Assembly (NCBI GenBank): GCA_965277875.1
Contig: CBDIDV010000002.1
Location: 3,596,001-3,660,000 of the forward strand
Source: CAWFQB01 sp965277875
GTDB taxonomy: Bacteria; Armatimonadota; Chthonomonadetes; Chthonomonadales; Chthonomonadaceae
Direction: 5' to 3'
DNA length: 64,000 nt
The notes under the pieces were generated by a model that ran no database searches, had not been told where the DNA came from, and was given only the letters and a program-made list of their open reading frames with translations. The position numbers and the translations under genes are program-made. Positions 44,840 through 53,316 of the stretch are shown piece by piece. Position 1 is the first letter of the stretch, and every line of letters begins with the position of its first letter.

Positions 44840-45130
44840 ATGACAACGACAGTGAAAACGCCAACGCTCACGCTGGATGAACGCGTTACCGCACTTGAAA
44901 AAGAACTGACGGAGATGAAAGCGCAGAGAGCTGCCGAACCAGCTCGATCACCAGTTCCTTGGTGGGAGAGTATCTGGGGAGCATTCAAAGATGATATGGA
45001 TTATGCGGAAGCGACACGCCTGGGCAGGGAGTATCGCGAGTCCCTGCGTCCTGTCGATTACGCCGACAATAAAGAGCAAGAGATTGAAGCAAAGGCTGTT
45101 TGCGCTATTGACAGGCAAGCCGCCGCTTGA
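44840..45130 (+). CDS. Antitoxin-like partner of a PIN-domain toxin (pair 2)
   Basis: A 96-residue protein with a coiled-coil-like N-terminus (TLDERVTALEKELTEMKAQR) and a C-terminal part WGAFKDDMDYAEATRLGREYRES similar to the antitoxin of pair 1. GGGAGC precedes ATG 44840, and TATACT at 44775-44780 may be the -10. The TGA stop overlaps the toxin TTG start, which couples translation. Confidence 0.75.
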   Translation: MTTTVKTPTLTLDERVTALEKELTEMKAQRAAEPARSPVPWWESIWGAFKDDMDYAEATRLGREYRESLRPVDYADNKEQEIEAKAVCAIDRQAAA

Positions 45131-45552
45131 TATACATTATGGACACCGATCATGTGAGCATTGCCATCCAGGACACTCCCGAAGGCGGCAACCTGAAGCG
45201 GCGGTTGCTCGACGCAGCCGCGCAACAGATTACTACCACCATCGTCACCTATGAAGAGCAGATGCGGGGTTGGCTAACGTACATTGCGCGAGCCGATACG
45301 CCAGAGAAGCAGGTACGCGCCTATCGTAAACTGCGTGAAACCGTGGATCGCCTGCGTGACGTTCCTCTGCTCGACTACGACGCCCTCGCGGCTGCCGAGT
45401 TCGAGCGGCTGCGGCAAGCGAGGGTTCGCATAGGCACAATGGATTTGAAAATTGCCGCTATTACGCTTGCCGTCAACGCTACCCTGCTGACCCGCAACCG
45501 CGCCGACTTTGACAGAGTGCCGGGACTGCGTCATGAAGATTGGTCGCTGTAA
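45127..45552 (+). CDS. VapC-type PIN-domain ribonuclease toxin (pair 2)
   Basis: A 141-residue PIN nuclease with D6 (YIMDTDHVS), E43 (TYEEQMRGWL), D106 (GTMDLKIA) and D127 (RADF). TTG 45127 is the likely start because the family typically begins M-x-x-x-LDTDHLS at this distance and the codon overlaps the antitoxin stop; ATG 45139 would remove part of the first strand. The same subfamily occurs at 26459. Confidence 0.87.
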   Translation: MIYIMDTDHVSIAIQDTPEGGNLKRRLLDAAAQQITTTIVTYEEQMRGWLTYIARADTPEKQVRAYRKLRETVDRLRDVPLLDYDALAAAEFERLRQARVRIGTMDLKIAAITLAVNATLLTRNRADFDRVPGLRHEDWSL

Positions 45553-45582
45553 GCAGGCAAATGCCACAAAAGGCTGCCCGGC

Positions 45583-46323
45583 CTATTTGCCGGCGCAGCA
45601 AGAACCCGTGCCGCCCGCTTTGCTCGCCATGCCTGACGCGCCCCCCGACAGACTAAACTCGCCTAGGTTGGCATTTACGCCGTCGAAGTGCAGGCTGTTG
45701 CCCAGCGAGTCCTTGTAGTCGAAGCGCGTGGTTTTGCCTTTGATGAAGCGGCGGACAGGCCATGTGGTATTATTTTCCACGATGATTGGATTCTTGCCGT
45801 CGGCCCCGATGAGGATGTCTGCCGCAAAGCCGCCCGCGTCGCCCAGGTTCAGCCGGAACTGTCCAGGCGTGTCGCCCGCCTCCACACGCGCAGATGTGAA
45901 CTTGCGCGGCCCGCCCGACGCGCCGCCCTTGCCGAATACGGCGAGCGCGAGCTTTTCAAGGGCCGGACGCTGGGCGGGCGTGGCCCGCGCATCCACAAAC
46001 CCCATCGCGCCCTGCGTTCCCTCGCCGCCCCCAAACGCCAGTCCGTCCAGCACAACGCCTTCATAGTGCGCCGTTTTCAGGCGATAGGCGTACACGGTAT
46101 GACAGAACCCGCGCGTCGGCGGCTGGCCGAAGTTGCACGGACACGGCACACTGCACGAACACGCCTCGAACAGCGTTCCCTTTGCTTCCCATCCCGTCGC
46201 CAGCCTTGCGCCCGACCTGGGGCCATTCAGTGTGGCAGCGTTCGGCGTTTGCGCGTAGGCCGAAGCCGCGCCGCCCATCACTCCAATCAGCCCCATCACC
46301 GCAATTATGTTTGTGTTCTTCAT
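45583..46323 (-). CDS. Exported DUF1326 protein
   Basis: A 246-residue protein with a signal peptide (MKNTNIIAVMGLIGVMGGAASAYA) and a DUF1326 domain, recognised by the cysteine cluster LFEACSCSVPCPCNFG near residue 51 and GFCHTVYAY. The end, GTGSCCAGK, has a further Cys pair. DUF1326 proteins are of unknown function; the clustered cysteines suggest metal (copper-like) binding or a redox role. Convergent to the toxin gene and divergent from the DinB pair. Confidence 0.85.
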   Translation of the reverse strand: MKNTNIIAVMGLIGVMGGAASAYAQTPNAATLNGPRSGARLATGWEAKGTLFEACSCSVPCPCNFGQPPTRGFCHTVYAYRLKTAHYEGVVLDGLAFGGGEGTQGAMGFVDARATPAQRPALEKLALAVFGKGGASGGPRKFTSARVEAGDTPGQFRLNLGDAGGFAADILIGADGKNPIIVENNTTWPVRRFIKGKTTRFDYKDSLGNSLHFDGVNANLGEFSLSGGASGMASKAGGTGSCCAGK

Positions 46324-46541
46324 GTCTAAACTGTCTTTCTATAAGTGCGCCGTCCGCCTGTGCAGCAATGCGTTCTATGCAGAGCTTTATACAGGCAACT
46401 CCATCTCAATTATACAGGATAACGACTGCTCTATGCTGAAGATAAATGCGCGGTCTGAGGACATCACGTAGGGGTTGAGACGCTGACAGGACATGCTGCG
46501 GCGGACGCGAACCGTGAACATGAAGGACATAAGGCAGGATC

Positions 46542-47063
46542 ATGCAAAAGCGCTTCGCAGGCAAACAAGGTCTTCTCTATATGCTGATTGCTTTGGAAGG
46601 TACGCCGGACCTGCTGGACGCCATGCTCAGGGGCATGGCGGCAGACAGCCCCAACTGGGATTTGCGCTTTAGTCTCAAAAACTTTACCTCGCGTGAGATG
46701 CTGGCGCACATGGCCGATTGGGAGGTAATTCTCCGCGAAAGGCTGGAACGCATACGCGACGAACACAATCCCTCCCTGTCCTACATAGACGAATGGCAAA
46801 TGGCGGAGGAGCGCGATTATGCCCACAGCGATCCATTCGCCAGCCTTGACCGCTTTCGTCAGGAACGCGGGCGTACCATCGTTGTGCTGCAAGCCATGCC
46901 CGCCGACGCCTGGGAACGGCCCGCGACACACCCGACATTCGGTTCGATAACAATGGAGAGCCTGATTACCGAGACCTTTCAGCATGACAGCTACCAGACG
47001 CGCGACACGGCGCGCTGGATCGCCGCCAAAGCCATCGCGCGCCACGCAGAAGCAGCTTCATAA
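46542..47063 (+). CDS. DinB-like four-helix protein, copy 1
   Basis: A 173-residue DinB/DUF664-type protein, a metal-binding four-helix fold linked to bacillithiol- or mycothiol-type transferases. The first metal His is in EMLAHMADWE near residue 53. The C-terminal pair usually HxxxH reads H-DSY-Q (near residue 150) here, so one ligand is replaced by Gln. The neighbouring copy keeps H-DGY-H. Together they are a tandem duplication. AAGGCAGGA upstream supports the start. Confidence 0.82.
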   Translation: MQKRFAGKQGLLYMLIALEGTPDLLDAMLRGMAADSPNWDLRFSLKNFTSREMLAHMADWEVILRERLERIRDEHNPSLSYIDEWQMAEERDYAHSDPFASLDRFRQERGRTIVVLQAMPADAWERPATHPTFGSITMESLITETFQHDSYQTRDTARWIAAKAIARHAEAAS

Positions 47064-47168
47064 TACCGTTGTGGTATAACAGCGTCATAATAAGGCAGCA
47101 TTGCAGCACCCAGAGTAACGCCGAAATATAACATTGTACGCTCGACCTATACAGCACTGGAGAACATC

Positions 47169-47660
47169 ATGCCCGAACTGCCCGCAAAACCCGCCCTGCG
47201 CTATGTATTAGCGGGGCTGGAAGGTACGCCCGATGTACTGGAACGCCTGCTGCACGATCAGCCTGCCGAGGGCGCGGGCTGGGACTTCCACCCCGACCCC
47301 GAACGCTTTACCCTGCGCGAGATCGTCGCGCATCTGGCGGATTGGGACAGCATCTTCCGGGGCCGACTGGAACGGATGCGCGACGAGGCCGATCCTTCCC
47401 TGCCCGACATGGACGAGGGACAGATCGCCATTGAACGCGATTATGCCCACAGCAACCCGCTGGACAGCCTCGCCCGCTTTCGCCGCGAACGCGCCCTGAC
47501 CGTCGAGAGGCTGCGCGGCCTGCCCACAGACGCCTGGGAGCGGCCCGGAAGGCGCGAAAATCTCGGCTCAATGACGATTGAGTCGCTCGCCGTAATGATC
47601 CTGGGACATGACGGCTATCACACCCGCCAAGTCGCACAGTGGGTTGCGATGATCTCCTGA
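47169..47660 (+). CDS. DinB-like four-helix protein, copy 2
   Basis: A 163-residue paralogue of the preceding gene (EGTPDVLERLL, EIVAHLADWDSIFRGRLERMRDE, IERDYAHSNP are shared). It keeps all three expected metal-binding His residues (AHLAD and GHDGYH). Small-molecule or thiol-dependent detoxification is typical of the superfamily; the substrate is not known. Confidence 0.85.
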   Translation: MPELPAKPALRYVLAGLEGTPDVLERLLHDQPAEGAGWDFHPDPERFTLREIVAHLADWDSIFRGRLERMRDEADPSLPDMDEGQIAIERDYAHSNPLDSLARFRRERALTVERLRGLPTDAWERPGRRENLGSMTIESLAVMILGHDGYHTRQVAQWVAMIS

Positions 47661-47793
47661 CGTGAGGATAGCCGCAAATGAACGCAAGTAGTCAACATGT
47701 AGCCTTTCACGTTAGAAACATCACAGATGTTGCAAGCCCATTAGGGCTGAATATTTACTTGATTTTTTTGCATTTACAGACAGCATCAAAGAG

Positions 47794-47799
47794 TATAAT
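47794..47799 (+). promoter_or_regulatory. TATAAT element before the receiver-like gene
   Basis: GAGTATAATGAG, about 62 bases before the proposed start; TTTACA 15 bases upstream is a poor -35. A small AGCCC/GGGCT hairpin at 47735-47748 followed by seven T may terminate the DinB transcript. Confidence 0.4.
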
Positions 47800-47860
47800 G
47801 AGCCAAGTTTCGGGGTGTACGTTGCCAAACTAACACTTGGCTTAGGAGTTCCAAGGGAAA

Positions 47861-48262
47861 TTGGACGTAGGCAGCCAACAATCCGCAGTTCCATTTCGAC
47901 GTACTGTTGGTGTACTCTCTTGCATAAACTACTTAAATGTAGCAATAAAAAGATTGGCCGAGGCACACTGTCAGGTGGTTGCTTATGAAGCCAACGAAAA
48001 CATCGTTGATCAGGTGTTCAGACAAACTCCTGATATATTCATATTGCAAGGTGAATGTGAGTTGTATGATACTGCTCAAATTATTGGACGTATCAAATCT
48101 GATATACGGGGGCAAGATGTAGCGATTGTTTTGTTGGTTCCTCTGAGTGTGCAGTATAATCCTGGCATAGATGCTTATCTCTCAGATTACCGAAATACCA
48201 TAAGCAGTTATCTCACACTCCCAGTCACGCAAATTGAACTGGAGAACTTATTGAACAAATAA
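47861..48262 (+). CDS. Receiver-like single-domain protein, atypical
   Basis: A 133-residue AT-rich gene whose product alternates strands and helices like a response-regulator receiver: VGVLSCINYLN, CQVVAYEANE, PDIFILQGECELYDTAQIIGRIKSD, VAIVLLVPLS. The phospho-acceptor position appears as Q or E rather than Asp, and the conserved acidic pair at the first loop is missing, so it would be a pseudo-receiver. The only start is TTG 47861 behind AAGGGAAA. Base composition differs from its neighbours. It may be a decayed or acquired gene. Confidence 0.5.
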   Translation: MDVGSQQSAVPFRRTVGVLSCINYLNVAIKRLAEAHCQVVAYEANENIVDQVFRQTPDIFILQGECELYDTAQIIGRIKSDIRGQDVAIVLLVPLSVQYNPGIDAYLSDYRNTISSYLTLPVTQIELENLLNK

Positions 48263-48309
48263 ATTATCAACATAAGTGTACTCGGCGTGTAATGGTCCTG
48301 TTCTAGAGT

Positions 48310-48438
48310 GCGGGCGCGTATACATACGATGCGAGCGGCAGCCTCAACGTGGGCGGCGGCGGGCAGTACAACCAGAACAACTAGATCACGAACGCGCCCG
48401 CAGCCACAGACCTGCCCGGCGCAGCCGTTTTGAACTAG
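48310..48438 (+). pseudogene. RHS/YD-repeat gene remnant
   Basis: This stretch translates to AYTYDASGSLNVGGGGQYNQ-NN, stop, then ITNAPAATDLPGAAVLN, stop. The YTYDASGSL unit is the typical YD repeat of RHS proteins, and the internal TAG replaces the CAG that would give NNQITN. No start or further domains are present, so it is a relic of a larger RHS-type gene. Confidence 0.55.
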
Positions 48439-48498
48439 TACTGCAAATCATTCACACGCCCATCCCGCGTCATGATGAGCCTGTGAAGTTTGGGGAAT

Positions 48499-49773
48499 TC
48501 AGTCTTCCGCGGCTGGCTGCGCTTTGTCGCCGGGCTGGTAGCCGCAGATCACGGGCCAGATCAGTGCGGCCATGCCGACAACGGCGAGCGTGCCGACACC
48601 GCCGCTGACGACCGAAAACACGGACGAGGTCAGCTGCGCGACCACGCCCGACTCGAAGCCGCCGATCTCGTTGCTGCTGTTCATGAACACGCTGTTGACC
48701 GCATTGACGCGCCCGCGCATCGCGTTCGGCGTCAGGGTCTGCACGAGGGTTTGGCGCACGACCACGCTGACCATGTCGAACGCGCCCACACCGAACAGGG
48801 CCACGAGCGACAGGGCAAGGCTGCGCGAAAAGCCAAACACGATTGTCGCCACGCCGTACCCCGCCACGGCCCACAGCATGGCGCGGCCCGGAAACCGGAA
48901 TGGGCGCAGGTGGGCCAGAGTCAGGGCCATTATCAATGCGCCCATCGAGGGCGCGGCCCGCAGCCAGCCCAACCCGCCCGGCCCGACATGCAGGATGTCG
49001 CGGGCGTACACGGGCATCAGGGTCGTGGCCCCGCCCAGCAGCACGGCAAACAGGTCGAGCGTAATGGTCGCCAGAATGATATGGGTCTGCCGGATGTAGA
49101 CCACGCCCGCGATCAGCGTTTTCCATGTCGCCGGTTCACGCCGCGCGTCGGGCTGTGCAGGATCGGATTGTATAGGATCGGGAAGCAGGCCGATGAGGAA
49201 CGCGCTGCCCGCTCCCAGCGCGCCCGCGACTAGATAGACATTGGCGGCGGTGTGCGTCAGGGCCAGCAGCCAGCCGCCGAACGCGGCCCCCGACATCACG
49301 GCGATGCGCCGTATGGACGTGTCCCACGAGATCGCATTTGTGAGCAAGGGGGCGGGAACAAGCTGCGGCAGCAGGGCGGCGCGGGCCGGGTTGCCGAACG
49401 CCCGCGCTGTCGCCGCGCAGAACAGGCACACGTAAAAGAATAGAAGCGGGGCGTGACGCGCCGACAATCCGGCCAGGACAAGGCTGCATACGCAGAACGC
49501 AAGCTGCGCGAACATGGCGACCTTTTTGCGCGGATAGCGATCCGCAACATGGCCGGCGGGCAGCGCGAACAAAATAATCGGCAGCGCCTGCGCCAGTCCC
49601 ACCCAGCCCAGCGTCAGCGCCTTGCCGGTGCGGTCGTACAGACTCCAGCCCACCACGACGCCCTGCATCGCGTCGCCCAGCCCCGTCAGATTGCGCCCCA
49701 TGACAAACGCCCGAAACGCCCGCAGCCTTAGCGCGGCATACGGATCATGCCCTGCTTTCCTCTCCTCGCTCAA
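48499..49773 (-). CDS. MFS exporter (DUF894/EntS-like)
   Basis: A 424-residue 12-helix transporter of the EntS/MFS_3 branch: LRLRAFRAFVMGRNLTGLGDAMQGVVVGWSLYD at the N-terminus, AGHVADRYPRKKV as motif A, and RGRVNAVNSVFMNSSNEIGGFESG in the second half. Family members export siderophores or macrolides. The start is TTG 49773, with GGGGAG six bases upstream. Inverted repeat C lies directly in its leader. Confidence 0.83.
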   Translation of the reverse strand: MSEERKAGHDPYAALRLRAFRAFVMGRNLTGLGDAMQGVVVGWSLYDRTGKALTLGWVGLAQALPIILFALPAGHVADRYPRKKVAMFAQLAFCVCSLVLAGLSARHAPLLFFYVCLFCAATARAFGNPARAALLPQLVPAPLLTNAISWDTSIRRIAVMSGAAFGGWLLALTHTAANVYLVAGALGAGSAFLIGLLPDPIQSDPAQPDARREPATWKTLIAGVVYIRQTHIILATITLDLFAVLLGGATTLMPVYARDILHVGPGGLGWLRAAPSMGALIMALTLAHLRPFRFPGRAMLWAVAGYGVATIVFGFSRSLALSLVALFGVGAFDMVSVVVRQTLVQTLTPNAMRGRVNAVNSVFMNSSNEIGGFESGVVAQLTSSVFSVVSGGVGTLAVVGMAALIWPVICGYQPGDKAQPAAED

Positions 49774-49788
49774 ATCTCACTCCCCTCT

Positions 49789-49935
49789 TTGTCTTGAACG
49801 CGGATTACACGGATCAAGGGATGAACAGGATCACTTGTTTGTACCTCTGCCTGCTCCACAAAGGTTAAACTACAAACCGCTGTATAATCCAATCCTGTCC
49901 ATCCTCCAACTCCGTGTAATCCGCGTTCAAGACAA
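49789..49935. repeat. Long intergenic inverted repeat C
   Basis: 25-bp perfect arms, 49789-49813 and 49911-49935. The outer sequence TTGTCTTGAACGCGGATT differs from repeat A in one base. The arms continue inward as GGATGAACAGGAT / GGATGGACAGGATT with mismatches. It lies in the divergent gap between the MFS exporter and the sulfur ABC operon. Confidence 0.9.
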
Positions 49936-49962
49936 CTCGTTATGGGAAAATAGCGCCGTCTG

Positions 49963-49992
49963 TTGACACAACCGGTAACACCATGCTAAAAT
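49963..49992 (+). promoter_or_regulatory. Sigma70-type promoter of the sulfur ABC operon
   Basis: TTGACA (49963-49968), 18-base spacer, TAAAAT (49987-49992). The predicted start of transcription is near 50000, next to the candidate operator at 50006. Confidence 0.7.
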
Positions 49993-50005
49993 ACCTTACC
50001 AATTT

Positions 50006-50019
50006 GATAGACTTTGTCA
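50006..50019 (+). promoter_or_regulatory. Candidate Rrf2-regulator operator, site 1
   Basis: GATAGACTTTGTCA, nearly identical (12 of 14) to the site at 53317-53330 before the Rrf2 gene. It lies within TTGATAgactttGTCAA, an imperfect dyad, where a repressor would block transcription start. Confidence 0.55.
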
Positions 50020-50142
50020 ACTTTATCTCATCGCACTCGTATTCAGGATTGGGAATGTCCAGACCTGCAATTTTATAGCACGTAGTAGAGCGTCAAAGTT
50101 ATTGTAAGTACGTGTGAGTACGCTTGAAGGGGCCGCAATCGC

Positions 50143-51231
50143 ATGACCGACTGGCCGCAGCCGCGAACACAACGCCCTATCGCTGCCTCAATAGACTCGC
50201 TCAGGCGCAATGCCATGCCGCTCTTTGGGGCGGGTGTTCTGTTCGTGCTGGCGTTTGTCGTGGGGCGACCGCCGGACACCCCTCGGAGCGGCGCGGCCCG
50301 CCTGCGCCTGGGCTACTTTGCCAATGTAACGCACGCGCCCGCCGTGATCGGCGTGGGACGCGGCGCATTCGCGCAAAGTCTGGGTAAAGATACCACGCTG
50401 GAGCCGAAAGTCTTTAATGCCGGCCCGGAAGCGATGGAAGCCCTGCTCGCGGGCGAGATAGATGTCTGCTATGTCGGCCCCGCGCCCGCCGCCAACACAT
50501 TCCTGAAATCGGGTGGCAAAGCCCTGAAGATCGTGGCGGGCGCGTGCAGCGGCGGCGCGGCCCTGATCGCCCGCGACGGCCTGAACGTTGTGACTGTGCG
50601 CGACCTGGAAGGCAGGCGCGTGGCCGTGCCGCAAAAGGGCGGCACACAGGACATTTCGCTAAGGCACTTTCTGGCCGCGCAGGGACTAAAGGGAACCGAA
50701 AATGGCGGCGCGGTGCAGATACTGGCCGTGAAAAACGCCGACATGCTGACCCTGTTCAAGCGCGGCGAACTGGATGCGGCCTGGGTTCCCGAACCGTGGG
50801 CCGCGCGCCTGATCCACGACGCCAATGCCCGCCTTGTCCTGGATGAGCGCGATCTATGGCCCGACCACAAGGTGACAACGACTGTCATAGTCGCGCGTCG
50901 CGCCTATCTGGAACAGCATCCCCGCGAGGTGGAACGTATTCTATCCGCCCATCTGCAAACGCTGGCCTGGATGCAGACCCATGCGGATGAAGCGCGGCAT
51001 GTCGTCAACACGGAACTCAAGCGCATCACGGGCAAGGCGTTGTCGGATGTCGTCCTGCGCGAAGCCTGGACGCGCTGTGACTTTACCGCCGACCCGAACG
51101 CGCCGAGCATCGCCGCCTTTATGCAGGCGCAGCACGAGGCCGGCTACCTGCCCGCTATTGTAGACGTAGCGCAGCTTCTGGACATGCGCCCCTTGCAGCA
51201 GGCCGCGCCGACCGAGTATGCGAAGAAGTAG
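50143..51231 (+). CDS. ABC transporter substrate-binding protein, SsuA/TauA/NrtA type
   Basis: A 362-residue extracytoplasmic binding protein for a sulfonate- or nitrate-like oxyanion. After an N-terminal membrane anchor (LFGAGVLFVLAFVVG, residues about 26-40) the domain begins LRLGYFANVTHAPAVIGVGRGAF and has EIDVCYVGPAPAANTF, VAVPQKGGTQD and DAAWVPEPWAARLI. The context with Rrf2 and cysK favours a sulfur source over nitrate. ATG 50143 is used (AAGGGG upstream); ATG 50215 is an alternative. First gene of a three-gene transporter operon. Confidence 0.88.
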   Translation: MTDWPQPRTQRPIAASIDSLRRNAMPLFGAGVLFVLAFVVGRPPDTPRSGAARLRLGYFANVTHAPAVIGVGRGAFAQSLGKDTTLEPKVFNAGPEAMEALLAGEIDVCYVGPAPAANTFLKSGGKALKIVAGACSGGAALIARDGLNVVTVRDLEGRRVAVPQKGGTQDISLRHFLAAQGLKGTENGGAVQILAVKNADMLTLFKRGELDAAWVPEPWAARLIHDANARLVLDERDLWPDHKVTTTVIVARRAYLEQHPREVERILSAHLQTLAWMQTHADEARHVVNTELKRITGKALSDVVLREAWTRCDFTADPNAPSIAAFMQAQHEAGYLPAIVDVAQLLDMRPLQQAAPTEYAKK

Positions 51232-51252
51232 TTCACCCAAAAGTAGTCCATT

Positions 51253-52095
51253 ATGGCAAATCTGTGTATCAAGGGTATCACGAAGCGGTTTGCGGGGCGC
51301 GGCAATGCCGTGCTGGCGCTGGACGACATCAACTTAGAGGTGCAGGACGGCGAGTTCGTCGTGCTGATCGGGCCGTCGGGATGCGGCAAAAGCACCCTGC
51401 TCAATATCGTGGCCGGCCTGGACCCCGCCGACGCGGGCGAGATATGGGAAAACGACCGGCTTGTGACCGGGCCGGGGCGCGAGCGGGGCGTGGTGTTTCA
51501 GGAGCATGGCCTGTTCCCGTGGCTCACGGCACAGAAGAATGTGGAATTTGGACTGAAACAGATGGGCGTATCCGCATCCGAGCGGGCTGAGCGGGCCGGT
51601 CATTTCCTGCATCTGGTGCATCTGTCCCGGTTTCGGGACAGCTATCTGCACGAACTGTCGGGCGGGATGCGGCAGCGCGTGGCGATTGCCCGCGCCCTGG
51701 CCCTCGACCCTGGCGTTCTGCTGATGGACGAGCCGTTTTCCGCCCTTGACGCGCAGACCCGCGAAGACCTGTACTCGATTTTGCAGGAGATATGGGAGCG
51801 CACGCGCAAGACCATCGTGTTCGTCACGCATAATGTGCGCGAGGCGGCCTGCCTGGGGGATCGCGTCGTCTTGATGTCGCCCCGGCCCGGACGCATTCAG
51901 CAGACGTTTCAAGTGCAGATCGCGCGGCCTCGCTTCATTGACGATGCGGACGTGGCCCGGACGGCCCGGACGATCTCGAACGCCCTGAAAGCGAGCGCGG
52001 GCCAGACGCGGCAGGAGGAATATGATGCGGATTGGAATCCTGCGGAGGCTGGCGTTCTTCGTCGCGCTGATGGCGTTCTGGGCGATTCTATATGA
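51253..52095 (+). CDS. ABC transporter ATPase, SsuB/TauB type
   Basis: A 280-residue ATPase: Walker A GPSGCGKST near residue 42, Q-loop FQEHGLFPWLTA, signature LSGGMRQRVAIARAL, Walker B LLMDEPFSALD and switch His in FVTHNVREA. It energises the permease encoded next. The 3' end overlaps the permease gene by 74 bases in another frame, an unusually long overlap that adds a family-atypical tail. Confidence 0.92.
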   Translation: MANLCIKGITKRFAGRGNAVLALDDINLEVQDGEFVVLIGPSGCGKSTLLNIVAGLDPADAGEIWENDRLVTGPGRERGVVFQEHGLFPWLTAQKNVEFGLKQMGVSASERAERAGHFLHLVHLSRFRDSYLHELSGGMRQRVAIARALALDPGVLLMDEPFSALDAQTREDLYSILQEIWERTRKTIVFVTHNVREAACLGDRVVLMSPRPGRIQQTFQVQIARPRFIDDADVARTARTISNALKASAGQTRQEEYDADWNPAEAGVLRRADGVLGDSI

Positions 52096-52786
52096 GCGCA
52101 GGGTGTGGGATCCGGCCCTGTTTCCCGCCCCGTGGCAGGTAGCGCGCACTATCGGCGCGATGGGCCGCGACGGCTCGCTGCTGATCGCCATACACGTCAG
52201 TTTGCAGCGCGTACTGCTGGGTTATGGCATCTCGCTTGTGCTGGGCGTGCCGCTGGGCATTTTGCTGGCGCGCTCGAAGCCCGCGCAGGATACGGTGGGC
52301 GCACTGGTATTGGGCCTGCAAACCCTGCCCTCGATCTGCTGGCTGCCGCTTGCGTTGTTATGGTTCGGGCTGAACGACCGGGCCATCCTGTTTGTGGTCG
52401 TGACCGGCGCATTACTGGCAGTAACCGTGGCCGTGCAGGACGGCGTCAAGAACGTTCCGCCGGTCTATACCAGGGCCGCGCGCATGATGGGGACGCGCAA
52501 ACTGTCGCTGTACACCGAGGTGCTGCTGCCGGCCAGCCTGCCCGCGATAATGACGGGCGCGAAATTGGGATGGTCGTTCGCGTGGCGGGCCTTGATGTCG
52601 GGCGAGCTGCTTGTGTCCGGCCTGGGTCTGGGGCAGCAATTACAGGCGGGGCGCGACCTGGCCGACATGAGCCGCGTGATCGCCGTAATGATCGTCATTA
52701 TCGCGCTCGGCCTGCTCGTAGACCGCACCATTTTTGTGGAACTCGAATCCCGTGTCCGCGAACGCTGGGGACTGGATAGAGAATAG
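52022..52786 (+). CDS. ABC transporter permease, SsuC/TauC type
   Basis: A 254-residue membrane subunit with six helices and the binding-protein-dependent loop TRAARMMGTRKLSLYTEVLLPASLPAIMTGAKLG. AGGAGG right before ATG 52022 (52013-52018) marks the start, well inside the ATPase gene. With its two upstream partners it forms a complete oxyanion/sulfonate importer. Confidence 0.92.
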   Translation: MMRIGILRRLAFFVALMAFWAILYERRVWDPALFPAPWQVARTIGAMGRDGSLLIAIHVSLQRVLLGYGISLVLGVPLGILLARSKPAQDTVGALVLGLQTLPSICWLPLALLWFGLNDRAILFVVVTGALLAVTVAVQDGVKNVPPVYTRAARMMGTRKLSLYTEVLLPASLPAIMTGAKLGWSFAWRALMSGELLVSGLGLGQQLQAGRDLADMSRVIAVMIVIIALGLLVDRTIFVELESRVRERWGLDRE

Positions 52787-53007
52787 TTGTCTGTTATTTG
52801 TTGTCCGTCAACGACTTCTGGAAACACGGCCCGACCCTTCAGTAATCAGCATATAACACGCGTTGTAATGCAGGTTTTTCTTCCCATTACGTTGAACAAG
52901 TGCAGTGAACAGAGGAGCAGGCAATGTTGACACTGCCCCGCATTTCGGCTTATGTTGAAAACAGTGGGCGCAAGACTGTATTTGGGCGTGAAAAGGAGAA
53001 GGACAAC

Positions 53008-53190
53008 ATGGCAACCGTTCAAGCCCTGACCAAACTGCTGGTGGGCCGCAAGGTAGACAGTGTGCGGCAGCGCGAGTCCGAACTGGACATTGACTTCGAG
53101 GACGGCTCGACCCTGACCGTCAAACTGGCCGCGCCTGCGGGCGGCATTTCCCTGATGGGCAGCGATGACAAGCCGCAGTATACCGGCTAA
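53008..53190 (+). CDS. Small protein between the ABC operon and the Rrf2 gene
   Basis: A 60-residue protein (MATVQALTKLLVGRKVDSVRQ, LDIDFEDGSTLTVKLAAP, DDKPQYTG) that may form a small beta fold. AAGGAGAAGG precedes ATG 53008; longer upstream frames lack a signal. A strong terminator follows at once, which supports a genuine short transcript. No family is recognised. Confidence 0.65.
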   Translation: MATVQALTKLLVGRKVDSVRQRESELDIDFEDGSTLTVKLAAPAGGISLMGSDDKPQYTG

Positions 53191-53218
53191 TCGGTGGCTG
53201 CTCAGGCGCACGATGAAG

Positions 53219-53258
53219 GCCCGCCAGGAGTAATCTTCCTGGCGGGCCTCTGCGGTTT
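53219..53258 (+). terminator. Terminator hairpin
   Basis: GCCCGCCAGGA (53219-53229) pairs with TCCTGGCGGGC (53237-53247), then CTCTGCGGTTTT. It separates the small gene from the Rrf2 promoter. Confidence 0.88.
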
Positions 53259-53266
53259 TGCGCGGC

Positions 53267-53295
53267 TTGACACCGGCAGGCGGCTAAAGTATACT
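53267..53295 (+). promoter_or_regulatory. Sigma70-type promoter of the Rrf2-cysK unit
   Basis: TTGACA (53267-53272), exactly 17 bases, TATACT (53290-53295). This is the best promoter match in the window. Confidence 0.82.
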
Positions 53296-53316
53296 AAAAT
53301 AGTACACAATAAAACC

